Assembly: GCA_963576785.1 (NCBI GenBank)
Contig: OY756140.1
Coordinates: 1,240,001 to 1,304,000, forward strand
Source of the DNA: Chlorophyllum brunneum
Lineage: Eukaryota > Basidiomycota > Agaricomycetes > Agaricales > Agaricaceae
Length of the DNA: 64,000 nucleotides
Direction: 5' to 3'
Both the position numbers and the translations under genes were made by a program. Under the pieces are notes generated by a model. It had not been told where the DNA came from, ran no database searches, and worked only from the letters and a program-made list of their open reading frames with translations. Below are positions 38,101 to 49,031 of the stretch, piece by piece. The stretch's first letter is position 1. Each line of letters starts with the position of its first letter.

Positions 38101-39435
38101 TCCAAAGACATCCGCCAGTGGATCTTTTGTACCGATCGAGACAAACCGGGCAGTTGCTTCCTCATCTGAGTCGCTATCGTCTGAGAGCTGGTGATAGCCC
38201 AATTCTTTGGATTCTGATGCACCACCTGCTGCAAGACCTGGCGGGGCAAGTATTGAGATTGGACTTGCGGTTTGCTGCCGCCCTAAAATCAATTGGATAG
38301 GTGGCTGGCGCTCTTGAGGACCCGCACTGTCTTCATTCGCGCTGCCCTTCCTTCCTAACCTACTTCCTGCTCGCTTGGCATGGTTGGCTTTCCGGTTCCT
38401 GAGCCAAGGTTCATACCACACCGCCTTCCGATGATCAATGTCAAACTCAACTTTGGCAAGGATAGGAATCAGTGATGGGGAGCGTAGGCCTGGTAGATCG
38501 AGGGACTGGGCTCTCTGCTGAGCATCAAACGCGTTGGACGCGGCAGAAGTATCGGGAGTTTGGGGGTCATCCTGGGAAGAACCAGCGGCAGATTTAGAGT
38601 TGGAAGGTGGGTCAGAAGTCGAGGAGGGAGTCGATGGGGAAGTTGCATTGGTTAAAGGTGGGGGGTTCTCAGCAGTAGGCGTTGACATTAGTGGACGAAG
38701 ATTAGGCGAAACGGTGTCAAGGAGATGGGGAGTGGACCGCGAAGCGAAACCTGTCCTCAAACTGACAAGCGCAGAGGTGGAGGGGAGGACGTCGTCGCGC
38801 TGTTCGACCTGGATCACTCTTGCCCAGATGTGTCTCCAGATTTCATCTGAAAGACGAGGACCCGGCTCTTCCACGTCATCCGGGGCGGTACTTGTCGGGG
38901 AAAGGCCTGAGGGCCGCTGCGGACGCGAAGTGGTTATTAGGTAGAGGATGAGGCCAGCGGTACTTGGGAGGGCGTATTCCTTGGCTATTGCGGAAAGCTG
39001 GGACTGGAAACTGGAGTGAAAGGGGACGAGGATGCCTCGGCGAAAGTGAGTGTGATATCCAGACGCGGTGGACGGAGGCGGGGGAAGGTCGGTGTCGTCG
39101 AGCGAGGGCTGGTAGGGGAAGGTGAGAGGCGGAAGAACGTGGAGGAGAAATTTGGAGGCGGAGGGTATGCCGGCGCTGAAGGCGGCCGAGGCGGCGGACG
39201 ACGGGGTGGGTGAGCGTCGGTAGGGATCGGCGGCGGACGGAGGGTCGGCAGGGAAGAGGGCGGGGGGCGGGTGGGAGGCGGGCACAGGGGTTGGGACGCC
39301 GAGTGCATTGGCGAGTTTTGCAAGTCTGTGGGGGGGCAGCGGGGCTTTGGGGGGCCGCCAGCTGGGGGTTCGGGAGCTGGGCGGGGGCTGGGTGGGCATT
39401 GGCAGCGCTGGGCGATTCGGTGCATGGACAACCAT
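35143..39435 (-). CDS. Very large Ser/Pro-rich protein of unknown function
   Basis: Not recognised. The start at 39435 (MVVHAPNRPALPMPTQPPPS) is followed by a Pro-rich region, then the most protein-like and probably conserved block: FLLHVLPPLTFPYQPSLDD, HTHFRRGILVPFHSSFQSQL and AIAKEYALPSTAGLILYLI, followed by DEIWRHIWARVI. Another ordered stretch is SLIPILAKVEFDIDHRKAVW with YEPWLRNRKANHAKRAG. Everything after is Ser/Pro/Thr-rich and acidic. Short exons (FDENDPNDRRRSQFLLKAQL..; TMAQLSPRTLNPEL..) link this to a 3' exon of about 1.9 kb full of PxxP and Gln/Pro repeats, ending at 35143. The total is about 1,300 residues in about five exons. A scaffold for signalling or polarity is conceivable from the PxxP content, but that is a guess. 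Some 236 bp separate it from the divergent bHLH gene. Confidence 0.75.
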
Positions 39436-39671
39436 GGAGTGTGGGAAGATTGTCCATAGATGGACATTGTGCAGTGCGCCCGCCGTCGCTATGCGACCGA
39501 GCCTGGAGAGACGGACCGGAGGAGACAATGCAGGTGGCCGGAACGGAGGAGGGACAAAGACGGAAAGTCCGGAGTGGCGTTGGTTTGGCTCTGCTCTTGA
39601 TCTTTTCCCATTGTACTTGCTTGTCCAGATCTTGCTTTTAGTCACATCCCCTCTCCTTCCTCTCTCCATCC
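39436..39671. promoter_or_regulatory. Short divergent promoter
   Basis: Only 236 bp separate the start codons of the large Ser/Pro-rich gene (-) and the first bHLH gene (+). They must share their proximal promoter. Pyrimidine-rich sequence directly precedes the bHLH ATG. Open frames crossing it on either strand look like read-through extensions. Confidence 0.6.
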
Positions 39672-40809
39672 ATGGACCAGCACCCCCACCAGCACCAGCA
39701 CCAGCCCATCCAGGAGGATCACCCTTCTATCTCGGCGCCGACATATGGTTTCTATCCAACAGAGCAGGACCCTTCCGCCTACAACCTCGCGGCATACAAT
39801 GGACACATGGCGCCCTATCAGGTTGTCCATGCCAACCCTCCGCAACGTGTGTTTCTTTCATTCCGTTGAAACTCGTGTTTCCGATCTGATTATCTTCCTC
39901 GTTTCATACAGGTCAGCAGCAGTTAGTCCCAGACTTACAGCAAGGGCTCCAGCCATACCCCACCATTCCCCTGATACCTCATCAATTTCACCACACCAAC
40001 GTGTATTCGTCCTCGCCGCCTCATGGTTCCCTGCCTCTTTCAAATTCTCCCCCACCCCCATCTCCCCCTGATATGTATGATCCTCTCTCCCCTCCTATAT
40101 CCGGATCAGACACATCGGCGGACGGACTTTACCACCATTCCAACCATTCCAACAGCAGCGGCGTCAATTCTCCTGCACCCTCTAGAGCCAACTCCCTTGT
40201 CCACCGTACCAACGTCAGGTATAACCCTACTCCTTCTCCCACAAGCTCATCAGGTAGACGGCGAAGCCGCTCTCGCGACTCAGACGAAGAAGATCCCATG
40301 GGCCTCGCAGCTTATAACCATCCCACCGTCGAGAACCTTGCCCACACCCGCAAAGAGGCAACTCGCAGACAGAGAATCGAAGCGGAACAACGCCGACGAG
40401 ATGAACTACGCGACGGCTATGCCAAGCTCAAGGATGTCCTACCTGTTTCCAACCAAAAAAGTAGCAAAGTCTCACTCCTAGAGCGAGGTGAGCTTATTTC
40501 CCTTCTCTTAGTCTCGGTGCTCAACTGTTCGCTCCAGCCACCAACCACATAGTACTCCTAGAAAAGACGAACCAAGAACTCAAAGCCCGTATAAATGCTC
40601 TCGAGCAAGAAATGGCGAGGCTACGAGCTATCAACGAAAAAATCTCCCTGGGGAACACTGAGCTTACCCCCTCAACCTTCGAAGGGAAGCCTTTACCCAA
40701 TACGGACACTTTGGCAGCTACCCCGACTGCCTCAGCCCAAATCAAGGTCCAACGCTCAACACCAGAACGTCCCAGCTCTGCGGTTCCCTCAGACCACGAG
40801 CAATTATAA
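39672..40809 (+). CDS. bHLH transcription factor (paralogue 1)
   Basis: Three exons. The start at 39672 (MDQHPHQHQHQPIQEDHP) is followed by a 66-nt intron, then a Pro/Ser-rich middle. The bHLH lies near the C-terminal third: TRRQRIEAEQRRRDELRDGY (basic region and helix 1), then AKLKDVLPVSNQKSSKVSLL (loop and helix 2), and after a phase-1 intron ATNHIVLLEKTNQELKARIN, which extends helix 2 into a leucine-zipper-like coil. The E-box-contacting Glu and the following Arg pair are present; the usual His of the basic region is Arg. It ends at 40809. It is a probable nuclear E-box-binding dimer. It shares sequence and intron position with the bHLH gene at 45811, so the two arose by duplication and may heterodimerise (inference). 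Confidence 0.9.
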
Positions 40810-43605
40810 TCGTTCCATGCACCTTACTACCCCTCTACAATCTCTTTCCTCTCCCTATCGCATTATACTCGGCCGTTTCTTCTTTTCCTGCCTTTTTGTC
40901 TCGGCATCTTGGAGCAATGTTGTTTATTCATGGGTTTCCCTGGTCTGCAGTATCACCCATTCTCCTGCCCGTGCTGCGCACATGTAGTATATTGCAACAC
41001 TGGTCCTGGCAAACGACCAGCCTAGCCCCGCAGCCTGATCCAGAAGGTCCCAACCCCACCAAACTGCAGCGTGGGCTGACCGCCGTCACATGCTACCGCC
41101 TTGATCGATGATCATATTTTGTGGCCTTACCTTTGTGGGAAACAGATTCCTGGTGAATCCCTCCTGCAATTCCCCCCGGCTCATCTAGCACTTCGCCCCG
41201 ATCCCTTTTCCTTACATCGCACTCGATCTCTCATCTGGGTAGATGGCCTTCCAAGAACCCACTTTCTCGGTCCTACCCTATCGTGATGATGTTGAAAGTT
41301 GCGACCGCTTTTTCACCCTCTATCGATGGAGAACTAGTCATCCTACGATTCCTAACGAACACTACGACATGCCAGCTTCACCTGCATCTATGACTGACTA
41401 CTCACCATCTGACCTGGGACTCAATTAGGCACTTGCTACAAGTTGTCTGTCGAGTTACCTTCACATTTTGAGAGAACCACACCTGGAGATTTGGGAATGA
41501 ATATGACTCGTTTCCTTCGACAATTTTGCACTCGGACCCTCATCTACACAGCATGTATTCTACGCGCATTATTTGACCTCTTCGCAATCTCTTTTACAGC
41601 GTAACCCACCTATACACTTCGCAGCTGCTGCAAAACCGGATTTAGCTGCGTTCCAGGGTCCCCTCAACTTGCAGCATCTCAAACGATTAGTTCGAATGCT
41701 AAAACTATCGATCCGCGACATAAACGATGGGATGAACTCTACATCCTAAGCCCAGTATCGATGGATTCCATCATACACGTGTAGAACACGTTCCAAAGAA
41801 GGTTTTGATGTCGTCAAATGTCGTTGACGGGATATAACAATCAGTTCTAACAAGCGCCCGTTCACCCCAAAACACGCGGAAAGATGATTGGAATTTATCA
41901 TTCCCCAAACGAAGGATGATGTTGTGAACCAGTCATGACACATGGATCACTCGAGTTCCACTGTTCCAACCGTGGACATAGCTCATCGATTGTGAATACT
42001 TCGTATGCTTTAGTGATGGAAGAAGAGAGAACTGACAGCCTGCAGGTTCGGAAGAGGAGGGAAATTTAATCTCGGGATGTCCCCATGAATCCAGTGATGA
42101 CAGTAATTAGCCCTTGAACAAACATGTCAATCAGTATCTCCAATAAGTCGAACTTTTCCGTAAATATCGATGGCGAAATATCTGAAACGCACCAAAATCT
42201 CTCCGTCTTTGAACAGACAACTTCGTTGGCCCGCTGCTGAATGGGTCAGAGAGCCTCATTGAATCCTGCACGCAGCAGGGAATTGGGCTAGTCGGAGCAC
42301 TAATGAACTTGCGAGCCAAAACATGAGAATGTTCTGCTTCTTTCACGGGGTATGGTCTGAGTTGTGGCGTAGCATATGGAATGCATTTGTATATTACCCC
42401 TTCAGTTTGCCGACGAGCCTGAGTTTGAATGTTAACAAGCGTGACGGTGGTTCCGGTCGTGTGTTTATGTGTATATACTCGTCGTCATCTAAATAGCAAT
42501 TTTAGGTACAAGGAGCAAGGAGCAAGGGCAGCCAGCGGAGGCGTACTTGATCCTCATTCCATGGATCGACGCATTTGTTTCAACGTATGTCTTTGAAAAA
42601 TGAATCCTGGAATATCATTGGATTGTCGCATATGATATCGGAAGTGCCTAGACGCCAGAGATTTCATCGCAGGTACATTACACATGAGGAGGACCGTCAC
42701 GAATTTGTAAAAAGGGGTCTTTGAGGCCCCAGAAACGATGAGTGACGCGGTACGATGGTAGATCGTTTTACGAGATGAAGGTGATAGACAAGCACCAATC
42801 TATGGGTGTCTGTTCTTGGATGGAAGGTTTGAGTAGAATTATCTCCAAACCCATGGCCATGGTGCGAGTTGGCTATTTCTGATACGAAAATATTCCGAAG
42901 CCGAGCTAGACGTTCGGCGAGCTAATTCTTCCTCCAATGAACTCTCGTCGATTCGGTTCCAAATTTAATAAGGCTGTGAGCTCTAAAGGTGAAGCAGCTT
43001 TCACTTCTTATGAGCCTAGTGTTGGATCGCTTGTGGGAGCCTGAACCAAAAACGAGGCCGTAGTAGCTGTGGGGATGGCCGATTTCAATAAAACAACCTC
43101 GACGATGAGAGTCAAAGCTTGATGGGCTACTGAATGCCATCGACGATGCTGGCAGTGGTATGCGTTCATTGGTAGAACCTAGTGCCGTGCTTCATTCGCT
43201 TGTAATATTGAACCTCATGTCGGGAGACAGAGTTCGGGTACCCGCGTATTACTGTGAAACCGGCCGGTTTGAATGGATGCCTGGGCTGAGATTTGAAGTA
43301 GGACGCCTCACTCGGGGAACATTCCCGCCCCGCTGGATGTATCGCGATTGACTGTAGGAATGCAGGAGAGATACGTCTCGTCGATCCCAAGCACAAATTA
43401 AATGCCACAGTCACAAATGATTGTCACAACTCTCCGTGACATCACAATCCCACATTCGTCACAGTGGGAGATTAGCAGAGGGGCACGTCTCCATCTTTGT
43501 CACCCCCATTGGCGGCGACTGCTGCACCAGCAGCGACCATTGGCCACGAATATACCCACACCTCGAACACCGTACACACTCTCTTGACTGTTTGATAGCC
43601 TACAG
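40810..43605. other. 2.8 kb gene-poor interval
   Basis: No protein domain or RNA gene was recognised on either strand; open frames are all under about 85 codons. A short imperfect AAGGAGC triplication lies near 42508-42530. It may hold a long 3' UTR for bHLH 1, the promoter and first exon of the following membrane-protein gene, and non-coding RNA. Confidence 0.45.
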
Positions 43606-44719
43606 CGAAACCCCCATTATCTGATCTGCAATGTGGTCAGTCACTTGTGTATTATCTTTTCACTGGCTCCGGTCACTCAGCACTACGAAAACGCCATTAT
43701 TAGGTGCGATAACTGTCTCCTTGTTCTTCCTCTCGTACGTATTTTTACATCACTTGGGTAGATGAATATTCTGATGCACTCTACTTTTACCCTCCCAGAG
43801 AGCTGGTGCTATTGCCTGGGCTGTCGTGATCGCAGTTTGTCCATACCCTTCTACTGAAACGACTGGACCTCTGATGCGAATCAATTGTTGCTTTAGGCTT
43901 ACAGCATCGCCGGTGGTGTCTTCCTCTTATTACGCGGCCAATTCTTTTTCTTCATCTTCCCGGAATGGTGAGAGAGCTTTCGTTATTCGCTTCGCCTCCG
44001 TGGGTTTATTGTTGTCCCATAGGCAAATCTATGGTGGTATTGGCATTGGCGTCGCAGTAGCCGCAGGCTTGACGATGGTCGCGCTCTCCAATGTCAGTAC
44101 TCGTGGGCATGGGCAAACTTCGGAACACAGGACTCATGTCTCGTTTCATTAGCGGTCATATATCTGGATTCGAGTGGTCAAGTTCCTCTGGCCCTTCATA
44201 ATCGTCATATGCGCGGTTCGAGCCATTATCATGATTGTTCAACTCCAACGGGGGTATGCGAACTTCCTTTCGGATGCTTTTTTGACTTTTGAGCTAACGG
44301 ATGACGTTCCTAAACTTCCGTTCCGTTTCACAGAAAGGACAAGATCCAATGGGAATGTGATAACGGAGGCCAGCTTTGGAGTGAAACTGTCGCCGCTGGA
44401 TATGCCAGTCCATCTTCCATCCCCAGTGGCTTCTGCGCCACCGGCTTCTCGAGCCTTAACGTCGCCTTTATCGCTGGTCTTTGTATTGACCTTGTCTTCC
44501 AGGTGAGAGTGTAGTAAAGGACTTGTTGCTTTCGGTTCAGAATTCTGATTAGCCTTGTACTCCCCAGTTTTACATGTTCTTCCTGTCCTGGCGATTCTCT
44601 AAGCGACTCGAGCACTATGCTACTATGAAGGGGCCGTTTTATGGTGGTATGTGTCTCAAGTCGTCTAATGGGAATTTTGGCACTGATATATGACCTCCTT
44701 AGGGTACTATAACACATGA
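43606..44719 (+). CDS. Multi-pass membrane protein of unknown function (N-terminal exon unresolved)
   Basis: Eight exons were joined by eye (first clear ones 43606-43632, 43681-43734, then from 43799), giving about 207 residues plus a missing start. The N-terminal signature is YLICN-HYENAIIRCDNCLL. Hydrophobic segments are AIAWAVVIAAYSIAGGVFLL, GQFFFFIFPEW, GGIGIGVAVAAGLTMVALSN, VKFLWPFIIVICAVRAIIMI and NVAFIAGLCIDLVFQFYMFF. A Cys-bearing loop (WECDNGGQLW, GFCATGFSSL) lies before the last span. The C-terminus is RLEHYATMKGPFYGGYYNT. This has the look of a basidiomycete-conserved integral membrane family without known function. No ATG lies in frame in the first exon shown, so a further upstream exon (perhaps near 43400) is expected. 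All introns are 47-80 nt. Confidence 0.75.
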
Positions 44720-45602
44720 ACGGACCATTGGATACCGATCTCGGACACTTCTCTTTCTTTCTTTCTCACTTATTCCTATCTTGGTGATGAATCATGCCGA
44801 CGACCTCTAATGACTTGTAACGACCCTTCACGTTTTGAATGATGATCTATTCCGATTTTGTTTGTAAGGATAATGCTCACCAAATAAGCGAAGTCACACT
44901 ACCGTTTGGCTTCCGAGAATCCGCTCTGATTCCACGGATTCAATGGAATGACAAAAGCATCGTTTGCACATTAATCGGACCAAATGTCATATGTGGGACA
45001 GATTTGGTACTGAAACGAGGTGTTTGTTCTGATATTAAAAAAACGTTGCAGGTGAGAAAAAATGGCTGTGTCCGGTGAGCAGGCACTCAACCCCATCAAG
45101 ATATTGTTGGTGATGTGATTTTCCTGGTTTAGGGGTGAACTGGGAACAAGGGCTCTCAGAGTGCCCGAAGGACCTCGGAAACCGGATCTTGATAGGTGAT
45201 AAGTGACCCAAAGAAGAGGGATGGTGAACGGCATGATACGGATTCCGGCACGAGGGTAGTGGGTATGATTCAGAGTAATTTGCCGGAGAACTGGATACTA
45301 CATCATCGAGGGAGAGCACCGAGCCGATGAAAGGACTGGGTGAAGACAAGGACTATCGGAGACGAATGGGTGCTGGGGACGGGGCGATGGGGAGAGTGAC
45401 AGAAGGCGTCTAAGTAGTGGTTTCCAGAAGTCTACAAGAAAGTAAAGAAGAGGGTCTCAATAAGATTTGGAGGATTAATTGATGATGTGGGAGCGAGTGG
45501 AACGGCGAGAGGAGAAACGCCGAGTGCTGTAAGTCACAGCGCCTCGTGGTTCGCGGAGTCTGAAATCCATCGGCCCAAAGTACCCTGGGGGTCACGACAG
45601 CA

Positions 45603-45608
45603 TATATA
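45603..45608 (+). promoter_or_regulatory. TATA box of bHLH paralogue 2
   Basis: A TATATA word lies about 208 nt upstream of the ATG and about 100 nt upstream of the proposed leader intron. It is followed by C/T-rich sequence typical of fungal transcription start regions. Confidence 0.5.
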
Positions 45609-45700
45609 CCCACCCGTCCTGCTTCTCTCCTCTCCATCCCCCTCCCGCCACTCTCCCTTCCGTCCGGTCGTCTTTCTGCAGTTATCTTTCACGAGCCTCA

Positions 45701-45749
45701 GTATGTATCCCCGAATCACCGCTAACCCTCCTGCTGACCCTTTCCCCAG
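45701..45749 (+). other. Probable 5'-UTR intron
   Basis: A perfect fungal donor GTATGT, branch-like GCTAAC and GCTGAC words, and an acceptor CCCCAG enclose 49 nt, a normal intron length here, entirely upstream of the ATG at 45811. RNA-seq splice reads would settle it. Confidence 0.55.
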
Positions 45750-45810
45750 CGTCTCTCTGCTCGTTCTTCACTGGTCTCTTTTTGTTCTTTTCTAGTCTCT
45801 TTTCTTCAGC

Positions 45811-46867
45811 ATGTCTTCTTCCCAACTTCTGTCCCTCGACTTTGACACCAAGACCCCGTCCTACATGGATTCCATGGACTCCACCTTCCCGTACATGGAG
45901 AATGGTGGTCTTGAGTACCTCCAATATCCTCAGTCGCCCCCCTTCGAGCTCTCAGTTGGCCGTCAGTCTTCTGATTAATCGCGTCGTGTTTCTTAATTGA
46001 CCCCTTTTTCTGTTTGTAGTCCCCCCCTCTGCCTCTCCCCTTGCCTTCAACAATGCGCTGACCCTCTCTGGGGACTACACCTACTCACCGTCTTTCAATG
46101 CCTCTTCTCCTGAGCGCTGCTACACTCCCCCCGAGGGCGCCAGCCTCTCTCCTCCAGCTCTCTCTTATAACCTCAATGGTGACATCGTCTCCGAGGGTGC
46201 CTCTTCTGGTCGGCATTCTCGCAACAGCAGCACTAGTTCTGCCCCTGGTGTTTCGTATCCTGCCACCGTCCCCAGGTCGCATCGCTTCAACCCCATCGGT
46301 GTCGCTGCCAACCGTCCCACCCTCCGAGCTCGTAGGAGGAATAGTAAGGCCTCTGATGAGATACCTGCTGATGTTGTCGCCGTCGACGGTGAGGATGATG
46401 ATGACGAGGAATTCCAACCGCCTCCCCCCAGCAGCAACCAGACCAACAATGATGTGTATGTATCCCCTACCATTCTCCAACAGCCTATGGTCCTGATATC
46501 CGAGCTCAGTCGCCGCGAAACCATCAGGAAACAGCGCATTGAGTCTGAGCAGAGGAGGCGCGATGAGCTCCGCGATGGGTACACTCGTCTCAAGGAGACC
46601 CTCCCCACCTCCAATCAGAAGTCCAGTAAAGTCTCGCTGCTTGATCGAGGTTGGTTACACATTGCAGATTAAGCGCCATAAAACTGATCTTTTGGTGTAG
46701 CTACCAGCCACATCAGGTACCTCGAAACTGTCAAGGAGCAGCTCGAGATGAGGTTGAAGGCTGCTGAAACTGAAGTTCACCGCCTCCGTGGTTTGAATGA
46801 GACTCTCATGCTTAACTCCGCCCAGCGTCAGATTGCTGGTGCCACCACCCTCCCTCCCCAGTTCTGA
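45811..46867 (+). CDS. bHLH transcription factor (paralogue 2)
   Basis: The start at 45811 (MSSSQLLSLDFDTKTPSYMD) is followed by a roughly 58-nt intron and a Ser/Pro-rich N-terminal region with an acidic run (VDGEDDDDEEFQPPPP). The bHLH is RKQRIESEQRRRDELRDGY, then TRLKETLPTSNQKSSKVSLL, and after a phase-1 intron ATSHIRYLETVKEQLEMRL with a coiled extension. It ends GATTLPPQF at 46867. The segments EQRRRDELRDGY and SNQKSSKVSLL are identical to those of the gene at 39672, and the intron falls at the same codon and phase. A second intron with a GTATGT donor at about 46456 has a length divisible by three and no stop. Its retention would insert 18 residues just before the basic region. Confidence 0.9.
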
Positions 46868-48494
46868 TTGCCACGCAATCGTCCCGTCGGCGGTCCGAAA
46901 AAGAACACAATGACCAAAACATACTCGATCCGTTCCGCCGCTCTCTCGAGTTTTTTTATCTGCCGGGGCAGGTAACTGTATTGCATTTATGACACGGACT
47001 CTCACATCACACCGCACGCTATCCCTCATGATTTCATTTGCATTGTCTCTCCGATCATCATTCGTCGCTTGTCACTGTCTCTCGGGCGGTTTGGGGTTTG
47101 ATGTGCCCGTGGCACACTTCAAGCCTATTTGCGAATTTCTTTTGCAGCGGTGCTGCACGACCGGTTTGTTGGTTGCGCCCACTGGTCAGTGGCCAGTTGT
47201 GTGTCGCTTGAACGCCAGTCAAATCACTCGGAAGAACTCGGATTGCCACGACTACAATGATGGGCACTAGGAATTGGTTGATACTCTCTGGAGGCACGAC
47301 ACCGTCACAAGACCCCAGGTAGCTTGAGATGCGCTGCTCCCTCTATGAGCGCGAGCGCCATTTCGCCCTGTGGTGCAGTCTTGTTCTCACTCTTTACTAC
47401 CTCGTTGCTTGCTTCCCGATTGCCTCCCATCCTTTACCCCCCATCTCGTGCTCGAGGCGTACGACCACTTAATTGTGGTGACGTGCCTCGCGCGGCCAAT
47501 ACGCCGGCATTGTTATGTCTCGCTTTTCCGATCGATCTCAAGTCTCGCATAACCAACATTGCTTGAAAAAATCATAGCCCGCTGGATCTCGCCCTTCGTG
47601 GGATAGTGTCGAGTGTCTAATACTCAATATCTTATTACTGTGATTTATCTCACCTGGTCTCACTTCTCGCCTGTCCCCATTGTCACGATTTGAAACCCCT
47701 CAACGTTCCGAATTACGACTTATCTCACTCATCCCTACCCTTTCTCGTCTCCATTCTTTTCCCTGGATGCTCCCGGCAATTCTTGATGTCTTAGTCTCGT
47801 GTAGTGTCTGCGCAGCTGTGCGCGCCGGGGAGATTTTATTCGGTGGAGGACTGATACCGTCCTTATGTCTGGAAAACTTCACTCTGCAGGATTAGCTTCG
47901 CCTTCGTCGTCTGATTCTACATTGAATCTTGATTGTGGTCGCCAATTCGTTCTGCTGGGCGTGCATGGCTAGTTCCATCCGCCCGTTCGAATAGTGTTGT
48001 ACTACGTCGGTTCTCTGTCTGTATTCACTGCGATTGATGCGTTAGCTTTCCAAGACTGGGTTTGACGAAGCTCGATGCTTCTCCTGGTTAACACTGCTTG
48101 CAATTGTTGGCTGGTTAGGATAGTTTTCCCTGTTAGTGGGACTTCAGCTACCCCCCCCCCCGATTTCATGCCTGGCCATGTCTCTTCACTGCACCGACTT
48201 GTCATTCAGTTGAGCTCCGCTACTATCGCCCTTTTTTTCTACCGCAGTTTGTGCAACCTGATTCTGTATTACTTCTTCTCTTGTTTTCACTGCTATGTAC
48301 GAGGCTGTTCTATAGTCCAGAGCTGTATGTAGGATTTCTCGCACTTTTCACGAATACAGTGAAAACCCATTTTATTGTTTTTACCATTTAATTATGGAAC
48401 TGATAAGGTCATTGATGACATGATGACAACTTGGCCAAGAACCATACGCATTCTTTCCTTACCCAAATTGTAAGACACCTCTTCCAAAGTTTTT
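46868..48494. other. T/C-rich intergenic interval
   Basis: This 1.6 kb between bHLH 2 and TBCA is rich in T and C on the plus strand and holds a run of 11 C at 48151-48161. Open frames are short and unsupported. It may be a long 3' UTR of the bHLH gene plus the TBCA promoter. Confidence 0.5.
48151..48161. repeat. C11 homopolymer
   Basis: Eleven consecutive C residues lie in intergenic DNA. The tract is length-unstable and prone to sequencing error. Confidence 0.9.
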
Positions 48495-48993
48495 ATGATG
48501 AGTGAGCTGGCTGCAATCCAAAAACAACTAAAGATCAAAGCTGGCGTTGTCCAACGGTAAGGAGGATAAAATGTTTACAGGATGCGAGGCCCTGAACATA
48601 GTATAGATACCAAAAAGAAGCGCTGATCTATCGCAATGAAGTTGTAGGTTTGCAAAAGAAAATGGCTGGACTCGCGGGGGAGGAAGAAGATTGGAATTTC
48701 AGGAATACGGTGTGTATCCACAGTTTGACAATCCCACATCCCATTATGATATGGCCGTACAATTGTAGAAACGGATGCTTGACGAGTCGGAAAAGATGGT
48801 TCTCGATACAAAAAGTAGATGTGACAAGGCGACCGGAGAATTGGAAGATCTTGTGGTCAGTTCCCTTCATCCAAAGAGAAAGTCGGGAAGAGCTCTGACA
48901 CGCCAGACTGCACCACAGAAACAAGTGGAAGGAAAGCCAGGAGTAGCGGAAACAAAAGAGTTTGTAAACGCCCAACAAATTGTAGGGGCTTAG
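48495..48993 (+). CDS. TBCA: Tubulin-binding cofactor A
   Basis: This cofactor captures beta-tubulin folding intermediates (yeast RBL2 counterpart). Three exons (48495-48556, 48607-48709, 48769-48993) give 129 residues. The sequence follows the family: MMSELAAIQKQLKIKAGVVQ, then RYQKEALIYRNEVVGLQKKM, EEEDWNFRNT, KRMLDESEKMVLDTKSRCDK, ATGELEDLV. The three-helix core is complete. The C-terminal 40 residues are extra, Lys/Gln-rich and probably disordered; typical members have about 105-115 residues. The first of two adjacent ATGs was taken as start. It ends 38 bp before the convergent MED11 stop. Confidence 0.9.
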
Positions 48994-49031
48994 ATCCCTT
49001 CATAAACCAGGGAACACACCTCGAGATCGCT

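Larger units (their letters stand above)
44720..45810. other. Upstream region and leader of bHLH paralogue 2
   Basis: This 1.1 kb contains a TATATA at about 45603, a likely 5'-UTR intron at 45701-45749 and a strongly pyrimidine-rich leader just before the ATG. No protein was recognised. Confidence 0.5.

Noticed and set aside
38534..39889. Several plus-strand Gly/Arg-rich frames (up to 193 codons)
   Set aside because: Antisense to the Pro-rich N-terminus of the large Ser/Pro-rich gene, where Pro codons read as Gly on the other strand.
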